A stretch of 64,000 nt of DNA from Pseudomonas fluorescens (GTDB lineage Bacteria > Pseudomonadota > Gammaproteobacteria > Pseudomonadales > Pseudomonadaceae). Numbering within the stretch: the stretch's first letter is position 1; each line of letters begins with the position of its first letter. This document shows, in pieces, positions 26,335-34,507 of the stretch. The stretch covers positions 140,929 to 204,928 of the forward strand of contig NZ_CABVHJ010000008.1 in NCBI RefSeq assembly GCF_902497745.1. The letters run 5' to 3'. The position numbers were made by a program, and so were the translations under genes. Below the pieces are notes generated by a model. It ran no database searches and had not been told where the DNA came from. It saw nothing but the letters and a program-made list of their open reading frames with translations.

Positions 26335-28563
26335 ATGAACAAGTGGCCACGCTTTGCGCTCAACGCGCTCGGGCTCGCTCTCTCGCTGACCGGCAGTGCC
26401 TATGCGCAACTCGCCGCCGTCGACCCCGGCCCCTACACCTTCGCCACCGGGAAATTCCCGATGTGGTATCAGGACAACAATCTGCTGTCGATGGAACTGT
26501 GCCAGTCGCGTGCTGCCAGTTCGCGCGTTGCCGCGACCACGCCGCCGGCCTACATGTGCATTCTCTTGGCCGAGCCGGGTATCTACGACGACGCCCAGCC
26601 GATGATTTTTCCCGATAACTGGCCGCCGGAAGCCTTCTGGTTTTTAGCGGAAACCACAATCGCCGACAACGCTGCCGGTTATGGTGTGGACGCCTATGTC
26701 GCCGGGATCGAAGCAGCATTCGCCTCGGAAAATCCGGCCGATGGTGATCAGCAAAGCTTTGCGCGGATTCGCATCCGGGTGAACGTTCCCGTTGCCGGCA
26801 CCTATACCATCACTCACCCCTACGGCGTGGAAACGGTCAACGTCACCGCGCCTGGCCGGCGAGCGATCAATATCACTCGCGACATCGGCATTGGCGCGCC
26901 GGGCGACTTCACCGGTGCCGTCAATGGCGCCATCGGACCGTTCCTGCGCAGCGTCAACGGCCCTTACACCGAAGTGAACCCCGACACCGGCGCCACGGAA
27001 ACTTTCGTCGGCGACCCGAACCTCAACGAAGCGGTGACCGGCAGCCCGTTCAACACCAACTTCCTGCGCATCACCGGGCCGGCCGGGACGATCCAGTCGA
27101 ACGTGTTCAGCCTGTCCGGCAAAGTACTCGACAACCGTCAGCAGACGCAGGTGGAAATCGACCGCGCCACCTATCGCCGCACCGCCGCCGGCGTGCGTGC
27201 CGAAGTGTTTGCCAAGGCCAGTAACAGCTCGACCCTGTGCTTCCGTGAAACCGTGGCGCTGCTGCCCGGCCCACCGCCAACGCCGTGCCAGACCAGTCTG
27301 TTGGGTGACAACAATGGTCTGTTCTTCGGCCACCGACTGGGCACAGGCGCGGTACCTCCGGTAGTCGTCGTGACCGCCACCAACCCCGCCGGCACTACGC
27401 GTCCGACGGCCGTGTCGGCCAAGCTCACCGACGTGGTGAAAGTGCAGACCGCGCGCTACAACTGGGCCAACCACAGCCTGCTGATCGAGGCTACCTCGAG
27501 CGATGAAGTGGCGATCCCCGACATGGTTGCCCAAGGCTACGGGCGTCTGTCGAAAACCGGCACTCTGCAGCGCATCACCGTCGCCGACCTGACTCAGCCA
27601 CCCGCTACCGTGACGGTGAAATCTGCCGCTGGCGGTGGTGACACCGAAGCGGTCGTCGTAGTCGGCAGCGCGCCGGACACGGGTGAAAACCAAGCGCCAA
27701 TCACCAACGCCGACAGCGGCAGCACCAGCTTCGGCGTGCCGATCACCCTCAGTCTGTTGACCAACGACAGCGATCCTGATGGCAACAACCCGCTGGGCAT
27801 CACCGCGTTGACTCAACCGGCCGCCGGCCAAGGCACCGTCGCCCTCAACGGCACCACTTCAGTGGTCTACACCCCGCCAGCGGTAGTCAACGCGCCACTG
27901 ACCACCACCTTCACCTACAAAGCGCAGGACGCCAAAGGCCTGGCCTCGGCCAACCCGGCGACCGTGACGATTACCGTCGCAGCGAACCAGGCACCGACCG
28001 CCGTCGCCGACAGCGTCGCCACACTGGGCGTAGCGATTCCAATCAACGTGCTGGCCAACGATACCGATCCGGAAGGCAACGTGCCGCTGGCCGTCAACAG
28101 TCTGACCCAACCCGCCGCCGGACGCGGCACGGTCAGCACTGACGGCACGGTGATCACCTACACCCCACCGGCCACCGTGACCACGGCATTCACCACGACC
28201 TTCACCTACATCGCCCGGGACGCCTTCGGTGCCCTGTCGACGCCGGCCACGGTCACGGTGCAAGTGTCGCCACGGCCAGCAGCGGAAACGTTCGCCGTCA
28301 CCGCGTCAACGGTGCAGGCACGCTCCGGCGGGCGCTTCAACTGGGACTTCACCGGCACCTCGTCAGTGACCACCGGCAACACCATCACCGTGCAGGTCAC
28401 CACCCCTTCCGGGCTGGTCACCCTTGGCACCACCACGGTGCCGTTGACCGGACGCTGGCGGCTGACGCTGAACAACACGCTGGTGGTGCCATCGGCCAAC
28501 CCGACCGCGACGATCCGCTCGTTCCAGGGCACCGTGCGCACGGTCTCGGTGACCACGCTGTAG
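26335..28563 (+). CDS. Large secreted protein of unknown function with cadherin/Ig-like repeats, paralog 2
   Basis: A 742-residue exported protein. A signal peptide (MNKWPRFALNALGLALSL) precedes the same 235-residue block as in the gene at 24953 (DPGPYT, WYQD, EAFWF, IGPFLRSVNGPYTE, DPNLNEAVTGSPFNTN). A beta-rich middle ends in KSAAGGGDTEAVVVVG, again like paralog 1. Two tandem bacterial cadherin/VCBS-like repeats follow, near 452 and 551, each beginning NQAP and containing LLTNDSDPDG or VLANDTDPEG, calcium-site-like Asp clusters. The ATG at 26335 has CAGGAGG 5 bp upstream; a frame from 26296 lacks this. It lies 35 bp after paralog 1 and 73 bp before the CsgB-like gene. Adhesin or fibre-associated function is a guess. 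Confidence 0.82.
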   Translation: MNKWPRFALNALGLALSLTGSAYAQLAAVDPGPYTFATGKFPMWYQDNNLLSMELCQSRAASSRVAATTPPAYMCILLAEPGIYDDAQPMIFPDNWPPEAFWFLAETTIADNAAGYGVDAYVAGIEAAFASENPADGDQQSFARIRIRVNVPVAGTYTITHPYGVETVNVTAPGRRAINITRDIGIGAPGDFTGAVNGAIGPFLRSVNGPYTEVNPDTGATETFVGDPNLNEAVTGSPFNTNFLRITGPAGTIQSNVFSLSGKVLDNRQQTQVEIDRATYRRTAAGVRAEVFAKASNSSTLCFRETVALLPGPPPTPCQTSLLGDNNGLFFGHRLGTGAVPPVVVVTATNPAGTTRPTAVSAKLTDVVKVQTARYNWANHSLLIEATSSDEVAIPDMVAQGYGRLSKTGTLQRITVADLTQPPATVTVKSAAGGGDTEAVVVVGSAPDTGENQAPITNADSGSTSFGVPITLSLLTNDSDPDGNNPLGITALTQPAAGQGTVALNGTTSVVYTPPAVVNAPLTTTFTYKAQDAKGLASANPATVTITVAANQAPTAVADSVATLGVAIPINVLANDTDPEGNVPLAVNSLTQPAAGRGTVSTDGTVITYTPPATVTTAFTTTFTYIARDAFGALSTPATVTVQVSPRPAAETFAVTASTVQARSGGRFNWDFTGTSSVTTGNTITVQVTTPSGLVTLGTTTVPLTGRWRLTLNNTLVVPSANPTATIRSFQGTVRTVSVTTL

Positions 28564-28636
28564 GCCTGCGCCCCAGCAACCTGCGGGTGGCTGGGGCGTG
28601 CTTCGCAACCGGATAACGCCACACAGGATTTTCGCC

Positions 28637-29101
28637 ATGAACACGCCGACCGCCGCCCTGCTTTGCCTGCTTCTGCTATGCAGCAATGCAGGCGTGCGCG
28701 CCGACGACCTGATGGACAACGACGACCTGGCCCCGACCAGCAGCGACCTCGGCGAACTGCCCCCACCGGTGGGTCAGCAAGCCCTGATCGACCAGCTCGG
28801 CCAGGCCAACGTCGCCCTGCTGCAACAGAACGGTCAGTCGCTGCTCGGGCAGATCGTGCAGTCGGGCAGCAATCAGGAGGCGTACATCCTGCAACAGGGC
28901 AGCGACCTGATGGCGCTGATCAACCAGAACGGTTCCGGCAACGCCGCCTCCATCACCCAGAACGGCAGCCACAACCGCGCGCAGATTTCGCAAAACGGCA
29001 ACAACAACGACGCCAGCATCGAGCAGGCCGGCGCGGGGCTGCAAAGCGCCGTGACCCAGTCGGGCAACGGCATGAGCGTTTCGGTCAAGCAATATCGCTA
29101 A
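28637..29101 (+). CDS. csgB: Curlin minor subunit / nucleator, CsgB-like
   Basis: A 154-residue exported protein. A signal peptide (MNTPTAALLCLLLLCSNAGVRA) precedes about 30 acidic residues, then five to six curlin repeats of about 22 residues with the pattern Q-X-G-X2-N-X-A-X-I-X-Q, for example NQNGSGNAASITQ, TQNGSHNRAQISQ and SQNGNNNDASIEQ. Repeats of this form stack into amyloid beta strands. The small size, and position just before the much larger curlin gene, fit the nucleator CsgB; the C-terminus KQYR is basic as in CsgB. It would be exported through CsgG encoded at 33187 on the other strand. An upstream in-frame start at 28598 lies before the ribosome site and was not used. Confidence 0.8.
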   Translation: MNTPTAALLCLLLLCSNAGVRADDLMDNDDLAPTSSDLGELPPPVGQQALIDQLGQANVALLQQNGQSLLGQIVQSGSNQEAYILQQGSDLMALINQNGSGNAASITQNGSHNRAQISQNGNNNDASIEQAGAGLQSAVTQSGNGMSVSVKQYR

Positions 29102-29128
29102 GCACTGCCAATCATCGGAGAGTTCATC

Positions 29129-30580
29129 ATGTTCAAACTGACGCCCCTCACCGCCGCCATCCTGGTCATGATCAGTGCCCAGGCGATGGCCGACGACAGC
29201 CTGTCCAACCAAAGCCAGGTCGGTACCGCCAACATCGCGGATGTGAAGCAGACCCAGGCCCCATTCAGCACCACCACCCAGACCCAACTGGGCCAAGGCA
29301 ACGACGCCGCCGCCGTGCAAGACCACGCCACCAGCGTGATCACCCAGGACGCGGTCGGCGACTACAACGCCGCTTACGCCGAACAGCTTTACGAAGACAA
29401 CGCCACCATCACCCAGCAACAAGTCGGCGCCTTCAACACCGCCCACGCCAGCCAGTCGCTGGGCTTCGGCTCACCGAACAGCGCGTTGCAACAGCAGCAA
29501 GGCACCGGCAACTTCTCGTTCATTTATCAGGACTCGCAGAACGGCAGCGAAGGCAAAACCTTCCAGTTCGGCGACAGCAACGAAGCCAACATCGAACAAC
29601 TCTATGAAGGCAGCGGCAACAGTTCGGTGATTACCCAATACGGCACAGCCAACTACGGCACCGCCGAACAAGTGCTGCACAACGGCGGCCAGATCGGCAT
29701 CAACCAGGCCGGCGAAGGCAACTACGCCTACGGCGACCAACGCAACGGCACCGGCGGCAACATCACCATCAACCAGTTCGGCAACCTCAACGGCACCGAA
29801 ATCTGGCAGGACGCGCAACTCGCCAGCCAAGCCACCGTCAACCAGTACGGCGACAGCAACGAAACCGTGGTCGACCAAAGCTTCGGCGAAAACAACACCG
29901 CCGCCGTCACCCAGGTCGGCAACAGCAACGCGATCTACGCCGACCAGTTCGAATCGGTCAACTCGACACTGGCGCTGTATCAGGTCGGCAACGGCAACGT
30001 GCACTTCACCTACCAGAACGGCGACAGCCACGTGCTCAACGCCACTTCGGTGGGCAATGACAACAAGGTCTACGCCAGCAACTGGAAAGGCCCGCAATCC
30101 GGCGGCCAGTTCGGCAGCGGCCAGCGCGCGACGGTTACTCAGGCGGGCAATGGCAACATCGCCAGCTTCACGCAGGATGGTGTCGGGCAGGTGATGACCA
30201 CGCACCAGACCGGAACTGGCAACAAGACCACGGTCAGTCAGGCGGAGTCGTATAACGAGCTGTATTTTGATCAGAATGGTAGCGACAACATTCTGATCTC
30301 GGATCAGCGCGGGACGGGCAACCTGGTTCAGGGTTCCTCGAATGGCACGGGCAACAGCGCTGAGTTTGATCAGTCTGGGTCGGGCAACCAGGCTTATACC
30401 GCGCAGTTGTATGGCAGTGACAACATGATCACCGTGAAACAGGCGGATACGATGAACGTGGCGTATGTGACCCAGGGGGGCACGGGGAACATTGCCAATG
30501 TCGATCAGAGCGGGGTCACGCAGACGGCGAATATTCAGCAGTTCGGGTCGGCTAACCAAGCGACGGTTTTGCAGCAGTAG
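29129..30580 (+). CDS. csgA: Major curlin, CsgA-like, greatly expanded
   Basis: A 483-residue exported amyloid subunit. The signal peptide ends at AQAMA (residue 21). Almost all the rest is made of degenerate curlin repeats: about nineteen strands of the type Q-X-G-X2-N-X5-Q can be counted, such as TQYGTANYGTAEQ, NQYGDSNETVVDQ, TQAGNGNIASFTQ and DQSGSGNQAYTAQ. E. coli CsgA has five repeats in 151 residues, so this protein is about three times longer. Asp and Glu are common between strands, giving an acidic, possibly cation-binding surface. It follows the CsgB-like gene by 27 bp with CGGAGAG upstream and ends before a strong terminator. Confidence 0.85.
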   Translation: MFKLTPLTAAILVMISAQAMADDSLSNQSQVGTANIADVKQTQAPFSTTTQTQLGQGNDAAAVQDHATSVITQDAVGDYNAAYAEQLYEDNATITQQQVGAFNTAHASQSLGFGSPNSALQQQQGTGNFSFIYQDSQNGSEGKTFQFGDSNEANIEQLYEGSGNSSVITQYGTANYGTAEQVLHNGGQIGINQAGEGNYAYGDQRNGTGGNITINQFGNLNGTEIWQDAQLASQATVNQYGDSNETVVDQSFGENNTAAVTQVGNSNAIYADQFESVNSTLALYQVGNGNVHFTYQNGDSHVLNATSVGNDNKVYASNWKGPQSGGQFGSGQRATVTQAGNGNIASFTQDGVGQVMTTHQTGTGNKTTVSQAESYNELYFDQNGSDNILISDQRGTGNLVQGSSNGTGNSAEFDQSGSGNQAYTAQLYGSDNMITVKQADTMNVAYVTQGGTGNIANVDQSGVTQTANIQQFGSANQATVLQQ

Positions 30581-30598
30581 GGGTTGGGTGTTGATGGG

Positions 30599-30633
30599 CC
30601 GCGATTCTCTGGTGAGGGGGTCGCGGTTTTTTT
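30599..30633 (+). terminator. Rho-independent terminator of the curlin operon
   Basis: CCGCGA (30599-30604) pairs with TCGCGG (30621-30626) and is followed by seven T. It lies 19 bp after the csgA-like stop. The 240 bp from here to the antitoxin gene shows nothing else that can be supported. Confidence 0.75.
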
Positions 30634-30879
30634 GTGGGCCGACGTAACCACACACGAGGCTTGCCAGACCAGCCGAGTCCTACAGAAAAAAGAAAGCTTT
30701 TACCAAATTCGTGGTGTTTTCCTACCACTTCTGGCGGTTGGCCGTCGGAAGCAGGGCGTCTAGGATTCTTTGGGACAAATTGATCCTCATGGAGCTTGAC
30801 CAACGTGCTATTCATCCAGCCAGCGACGACAGCAAATGCTTTACCGAATAGACTTCGAGGCATTAAACCCGGAGGTGCC

Positions 30880-31086
30880 ATGATCGACCCATCTTTAATC
30901 GACCCACTGTGCCCAGTTGTTTCAGATCTTGACCCCGAAGAGCAGGCCGCGAGCTATGACCGTTGGTTAATCGCCAAAGTGCAGGCTTCGATGAGTGATA
31001 CAAGACCGAGCATTCCAAATGATCAGGTTATGGCCGAGATGCGTGCCCTGATGGAAGCAAAGCGTAAAAAATACGATGCAGGTTGA
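30880..31086 (+). CDS. Antitoxin of a RelE/ParE-type module
   Basis: A 68-residue acidic protein with the composition of a type II antitoxin: a hydrophobic N-terminus (PLCPVVSDLDPEEQAASYDRWL split after PL) and a charged C-terminus (MRALMEAKRKKYDAG). The pattern E-Q-A-X2-Y-D-R-W-L is common in antitoxins partnered with ParE/RelE toxins. GGAGGTG lies just before the ATG. Its last 11 bases overlap the toxin gene, the usual coupling that keeps antitoxin in excess. It should neutralise the toxin at 31076 and repress its own promoter. Confidence 0.75.
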   Translation: MIDPSLIDPLCPVVSDLDPEEQAASYDRWLIAKVQASMSDTRPSIPNDQVMAEMRALMEAKRKKYDAG

Positions 31087-31345
31087 GTGGCAGCCCGAAG
31101 CTCGGGCTGAACTCCTTAAAATCCTTGATTACATCAGTGACAGGAACTTAGTAGCGGCTGACAGACTTTCCCAAGCTATCGAAGGCGCTACGGTTACCCT
31201 TGCTCAACATCCACACCTCTATCGAATGGGTCGAGCACCCGGTACTCGCGAGATGGTCGTACACCCCAATTACCTGATCATTTATCAAGTGGTGGGTCGG
31301 ATAAATATTCTGAGCGTTTTGCATGCGCGTCAGGAATATCCATAA
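31076..31345 (+). CDS. RelE/ParE family toxin
   Basis: An 89-residue protein with the ParE/RelE fold signature: VEWQPEARAELLKILDYI at the start, then DRLSQAIEGATVTLAQHP, GRAPGTREMVVHPNYLIIYQV and a C-terminal strand with LHARQEYP. The order helix-hairpin then beta sheet with R-X2-V-X3-Y-L-I-X-Y is typical of the plasmid-stabilisation (ParE/RelE) family. Whether it cuts mRNA or poisons gyrase cannot be decided. It overlaps the antitoxin gene by 11 bp and ends before a bidirectional terminator. Confidence 0.85.
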   Translation: MQVEWQPEARAELLKILDYISDRNLVAADRLSQAIEGATVTLAQHPHLYRMGRAPGTREMVVHPNYLIIYQVVGRINILSVLHARQEYP

Positions 31346-31375
31346 CGCAGATCAAACGTAATTATTTGCTAACGA

Positions 31376-31412
31376 AAAAAAACGCGACCTTTTCGAGGGT
31401 CGCGTTTTTTGT
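31376..31412. terminator. Bidirectional rho-independent terminator
   Basis: A run of A precedes the stem AACGCGACC (31381-31389), and GGTCGCGTT (31398-31406) is followed by a T run. It can end both the toxin-antitoxin transcript on the plus strand and the DUF6124-antitoxin transcript on the minus strand. Confidence 0.88.
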
Positions 31413-31429
31413 TTTCTATTTTTCCTGAG

Positions 31430-31597
31430 CTATGGGGAACTCTTTGATGTTGATTCCGAGCGAATCAAAGAGTCAGCCCAGTCCCGCACTGTTTGATCAT
31501 CGATGACGCGATCAGCATCCACATCCGCCAACGCTTCCAAGGTCGGACGGCGCTTTTCCACTTCCTTATCGTTTTGGATCTTCGGGGAATTAACCAT
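31430..31597 (-). CDS. Small orphan antitoxin-like protein
   Basis: A 55-residue protein beginning MVNSPKIQNDKEVEKRRPT and containing EALADVDADRVIDDQTVRDW followed by ADSL, the pattern of small CopG-like antitoxins that accompany RelE/ParE toxins in Pseudomonas. No toxin gene follows on this strand. Its ATG (31595-31597) lies inside the last codons of the DUF6124 gene, so the two frames overlap by 8 bp and translation is probably coupled. It ends just before the shared terminator. It could act on the toxin encoded next door at 31076, or be a remnant. Confidence 0.6.
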   Translation of the reverse strand: MVNSPKIQNDKEVEKRRPTLEALADVDADRVIDDQTVRDWADSLIRSESTSKSSP

Positions 31598-31961
31598 CCT
31601 TCAACTCGACGTGATCGAGGGCTTGATTCACCGCCAGTTCGCCCAGCATGACTACTTGAGCGATGCCCAGTGCGGTTTTGCGCTGAGAGGTTTCCAGGGA
31701 GGCGGCGAAGTTGATGAGCATTTCGCTGGCCGAGCCGAGGGTTTCGCTGGCGTTGGCGAGCAGGGATTCGGTGTTGTACCTGGGATTGGCGAGGTACATG
31801 GGTTCCGGCTCGTTGGCGCTGGACATGATGTGGGGTGTGGGGTTGAGGTAGAAATCGAGGGCACGGTCGGCGGCTTCGTGGAGTTTTTTGCTGTCGACTG
31901 AGGCGTAGGGGGATGTGGTGTTGGTGTCTGGTTCTGGGGGATTGGGTGTTGGTTTTTTCAT
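31590..31961 (-). CDS. DUF6124 family protein
   Basis: A 123-residue cytoplasmic protein of a family common in Pseudomonas and of unknown function (formerly described with DUF3077). The signature is the start KPTPNPPEPDT, then SPYASVDSKKLHEAADRALDFYLNP, followed by a helical half (LLANASETLGSASEMLINFAASLE split after LGSA). Several copies are usual per genome. The ribosome site is GAGAG before the ATG at 31961, directly after a strong hairpin in the leader. The open frame on the opposite strand of this gene was judged a shadow. Confidence 0.8.
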   Translation of the reverse strand: MKKPTPNPPEPDTNTTSPYASVDSKKLHEAADRALDFYLNPTPHIMSSANEPEPMYLANPRYNTESLLANASETLGSASEMLINFAASLETSQRKTALGIAQVVMLGELAVNQALDHVELKDG

Positions 31962-32230
31962 GGTGATTCTCTCTCATTGATAGTTGCAGCTGGCCCATTC
32001 GACTTCCAGGAAAAATGGGTGGCAGCTGTACGCAGGCTGGAAATCCGGGAGAGAGCAACCCGGCAGACACGAATGTCTCCCGCGCACAACCGCCATAACA
32101 GAGTGCACACAATGAAAGTGCGCAAGCATACGTTATGAAAGGCGTATCTGCTCTCTCGTGTCTTCGGGTTTCCATGCCCGGTCGCTGAATTGGCAGCGAC
32201 GAACACAGGCTAGAGACCGGACGTCCGACG
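31962..32230 (-). promoter_or_regulatory. Structured 5' leader of the DUF6124 gene
   Basis: The 270 bp before the gene hold several dyads that would be hairpins in the transcript: GTCGCTG/CAGCGAC (32181-32200), a GCGCAC/GTGTGC pair near 32110, and a long one with outer arms CAGCTG and CAGCTG plus CCCATT/AATGGG (31987-32028), ending about 20 bases before the ribosome site. A cis-regulatory RNA or attenuator is possible. No known riboswitch class is recognised. Confidence 0.45.
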
Positions 32231-32300
32231 GACAACCTGAAAACATTGTGGGAAGGTTCCGCCGATTCAGACACTTCTTTAAACACACTTCAGATCGCAG

Positions 32301-32690
32301 CCCTCACCCTAACCCTCTCCCGGAGGGAGAGGGGACTGACCGAGGTGTTTGGGTGAGATACGCCGACGTGAAATACCGAGCTGAATTCAGGTTTTGAAGC
32401 GTTGAAGCAAGAGCCCCTCACCCTAGCCCTCCCGAAACGTCGGACCGCCCGTAGGGAGAGGGGACTGACCGTGGTGTTTGGGAGATGTATGCCGACGTGA
32501 AATACCGCGTCGAACTCAGGTTTTGAAGCGTTGAAGCAAGAGCCCCTCACCCTAGCCCTCTCCCAGAGGGAGAGGGGACTGACCGAATGGTTTGGTAGAG
32601 GTACGCCGACGTGCGATACCGCGTTGAACTCAGATTTTGAAAGGCCCAAAAATCGGCTCCCTCTCCCTCGGGAGAGGGCTGGGCGGGCGG
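32301..32690. repeat. Three tandem copies of a 105-128 bp interspersed repeat
   Basis: Copies start near 32301, 32414 and 32542. Each begins with CCCTCACCCTA and a palindrome (CTCTCCC..GGGAGAG), then GGACTGACCG, a GTGTTTGGG-like word, TACGCCGACGT or a close variant, and CAGGTTTTGAAGCGTTGAAG. In copy 2 a 20 bp GC-rich insert sits in the palindrome centre. A further palindrome arm follows at 32657-32680. Related sequence occurs at 61841-62114. Confidence 0.8.
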
Positions 32691-33108
32691 CGTTCCGATG
32701 AGGGGCGAATCCACCACAAATCCAAAGCCGACCACGCTGTGCTCCTCACCACTCAATAGGCCGAGTGTCAGCTCGCCTGCTCTTGATCTTGATCCACGGG
32801 CGAGGTCGGAAGGCTGAGTGGAGGGATTGATCCGGGCGTGGGAGCGCAGCGACCGTTTGGCGCAGCCAAACACAGCGAGAGGAGGTGCAGCGAAGCAAAC
32901 CGTAGGCGCTGCGCCCGGATCGATCACGGAGCGAAGGAACCCCGAGCTTTAGCGAGCGGGCCGTACGTAGGAGCAAGCGTTTTTTTGCTTACTTTTTTTA
33001 GGCGTTTGTAAAAAAAGTGAGTCGCCGTCAGGGCGAAACCCTAGGTGGCCGTTGCCGCAGGAATGGATATGTACTCAGTCAGAAAGAACCCCAGCGCCTG
33101 ACAAAAAG
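32691..33108. other. Gene-free repeat-rich stretch
   Basis: No supported gene. The GC-rich open frames here are low-complexity and run through repeat sequence. The segment around 32970-33070 (a T-rich stretch, then GTGAGTCGCCGTCAGGGC and GAAACCCTAGGTGGCCG) resembles another Pseudomonas interspersed repeat. Confidence 0.5.
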
Positions 33109-33134
33109 CCTTCGCGAGCAGGCTCGCTCCCACA
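33109..33134. repeat. Single REP element
   Basis: One copy of CTTCGCGAGCAGGCTCGCTC lies 50 bp after the csgG stop, at the 3' end of the secretion/curli operon. Confidence 0.85.
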
Positions 33135-33186
33135 GTTGAAACCGAGTACATCTGCAAGAACCTGGTCGGCCCGAAGGCCGCCACGT

Positions 33187-34047
33187 TCACTCCGCCTCCG
33201 GATCCACCTTGTTCTGGCTCAAATACCGATTCAACACATCATCCTGCGAAGGCACAGAAGCGTCCCCCGCCACCTGCCACAACCGCCGCTCAATCCCCTG
33301 CGCCACCATATGCCCCACCGCCGCCTCAATCGCCGACAACACACAAAGCTGCGCCGGTTCATTGGTCGTGTACCCAACCTCAGCCTCAAGCAACTTCTTG
33401 AACTCGATAAACTTGAAAATCCCCGCACTACGCGCCACCGAATAAATCGTCTTGCTGGTCATCACATTCGCCAACACCTGCCCACTGCGCACATCCACCG
33501 CACGCAAATTCACAGTCACCTGATCCACCCGATACTCACGCTGCAAATCAATCCCCAGATACCGCGCCCCTTCCCCACCGCTACGCACATTGGTGTCATA
33601 CGCGATGATCCCGCCCTCGAGCATCATGTTCGCCGCCTGCAACGGTGGCAGCTCACCCTGAATATTCACCGGCGTATTCGGCTTCTTCTGCGACGCGCGA
33701 ATGATCTTGCGCTCGGTCAACAGGTTCTGCAGCCCTTCCCGCTCAAGCACCACAAACCAGCCACTGGCCTGCATCGCGTCCATCAACATCGACGCCGCGC
33801 CCTGGGTCACGCTGGTGGAAAACGAACTCGCCGGCGTCGGCTTGTACTGCCCGGTCTGATCACGGAAGCCGTAGACCACCGCCATCAACCGCCCCTTGGG
33901 CCGGGGCATCTTCAGCAAGTCGTAATAAGTCGAGGCCCTGGGAGTCAGGGTCGGAGTTTCGGTGTCCTGCTCGGCCGACATCGGCTCGCGCAGACTGCAC
34001 CCTTGTAATGTCGCCAACAGCAGCCCTAACGCAATGATCTTTTTCAT
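33187..34047 (-). CDS. csgG: Curli secretion pore lipoprotein CsgG
   Basis: A 286-residue outer-membrane lipoprotein. Lipobox LQGC with Cys17. The mature part follows CsgG closely: TPRASTYYDLLKMPRPKGRLMAVVYGFRDQTGQYKP (split around residue 50), ASSFSTSVTQGAASMLMDAM, WFVVLEREGLQNLLTERKII, GGIIAYDTNVRSGGEGARYLG and YRVDQVTVNLRAVDVRSG. CsgG forms a nonameric channel for unfolded curlins (type VIII secretion). It is the last gene of the operon, 28 bp after csgF. The curlins it should export are encoded on the other strand at 28637-30580. Confidence 0.93.
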   Translation of the reverse strand: MKKIIALGLLLATLQGCSLREPMSAEQDTETPTLTPRASTYYDLLKMPRPKGRLMAVVYGFRDQTGQYKPTPASSFSTSVTQGAASMLMDAMQASGWFVVLEREGLQNLLTERKIIRASQKKPNTPVNIQGELPPLQAANMMLEGGIIAYDTNVRSGGEGARYLGIDLQREYRVDQVTVNLRAVDVRSGQVLANVMTSKTIYSVARSAGIFKFIEFKKLLEAEVGYTTNEPAQLCVLSAIEAAVGHMVAQGIERRLWQVAGDASVPSQDDVLNRYLSQNKVDPEAE

Positions 34048-34075
34048 GTCCGTTCTCCCCGGAACCGTCAGCCCG

Positions 34076-34507
34076 TCATGGGTTGAGGCCGTTCACCTGA
34101 ATTTCCGAAACCTCACCGGTCGCTCGATCGGTCACTTCAATGCTCAGTGCCCCAGAGTCGTCGATGACGTTGACGATAAAAGAGTCGGTGGACAGGCTCC
34201 CCGTGTTGCCAGTGGAGATGTTGTCCAGCAACTGCCCTAGCAGCCGCGATTGCAATTGACTGGTGAAGCGCTCCAGCGCCGAGGTGCCGGCCACGCTCGA
34301 ACGGCTTTTCAGGTCCGGATCGTCGTGATCGTTTTGCGCCTGCGCGTTGTTGAGCAACCAGGTGCCGTTGAGCGGGTTGCCGCCGAACGACGGGTTGACC
34401 GGCGTGTAGACCAGTTCAGTGGCCTGGACGGCAGCGGCGCTGGCGAGCCCGATCAACAACCCCGAGATCCACAATCCGCTGCGCCGTGAGAACGTTGTGC
34501 TGTTCAT
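34076..34507 (-). CDS. csgF: Curli assembly factor CsgF
   Basis: A 143-residue exported protein with a signal peptide ending near AVQA. The mature N-terminus TELVYTPVNPSFGGNPLNGT, then WLLNNAQAQNDH, is the conserved CsgF region that plugs into the CsgG pore and couples export to nucleation. The C-terminal part is beta-like (FIVNVIDDSGALSIEVTD). The ATG overlaps the csgE stop (ATGA). Length and motifs agree with CsgF of other Gammaproteobacteria. Confidence 0.92.
   Translation of the reverse strand: MNSTTFSRRSGLWISGLLIGLASAAAVQATELVYTPVNPSFGGNPLNGTWLLNNAQAQNDHDDPDLKSRSSVAGTSALERFTSQLQSRLLGQLLDNISTGNTGSLSTDSFIVNVIDDSGALSIEVTDRATGEVSEIQVNGLNP

Noticed and set aside
28637..30580. Assignment of the amyloid genes to the Fap system of Pseudomonas
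   Set aside because: The repeats are of the curlin type (Q-X-G-X2-N) and csgE, csgF and csgG are present; no FapA-F like gene is seen.
31503..31901. Plus-strand open frame opposite the DUF6124 gene
   Set aside because: It is antisense to a recognised family and has no promoter or ribosome site.
32301..32690. Could the regular repeats be a CRISPR array
   Set aside because: Units are longer than 100 bp, the segments between palindromes are themselves repeated and not unique, and no cas gene is present.
32547..32927. Minus-strand open frame of 126 codons
   Set aside because: It runs through interspersed repeat sequence, is Pro/Ala/Ser-rich and has no ribosome site or homologous look; it is probably a repeat-derived frame.
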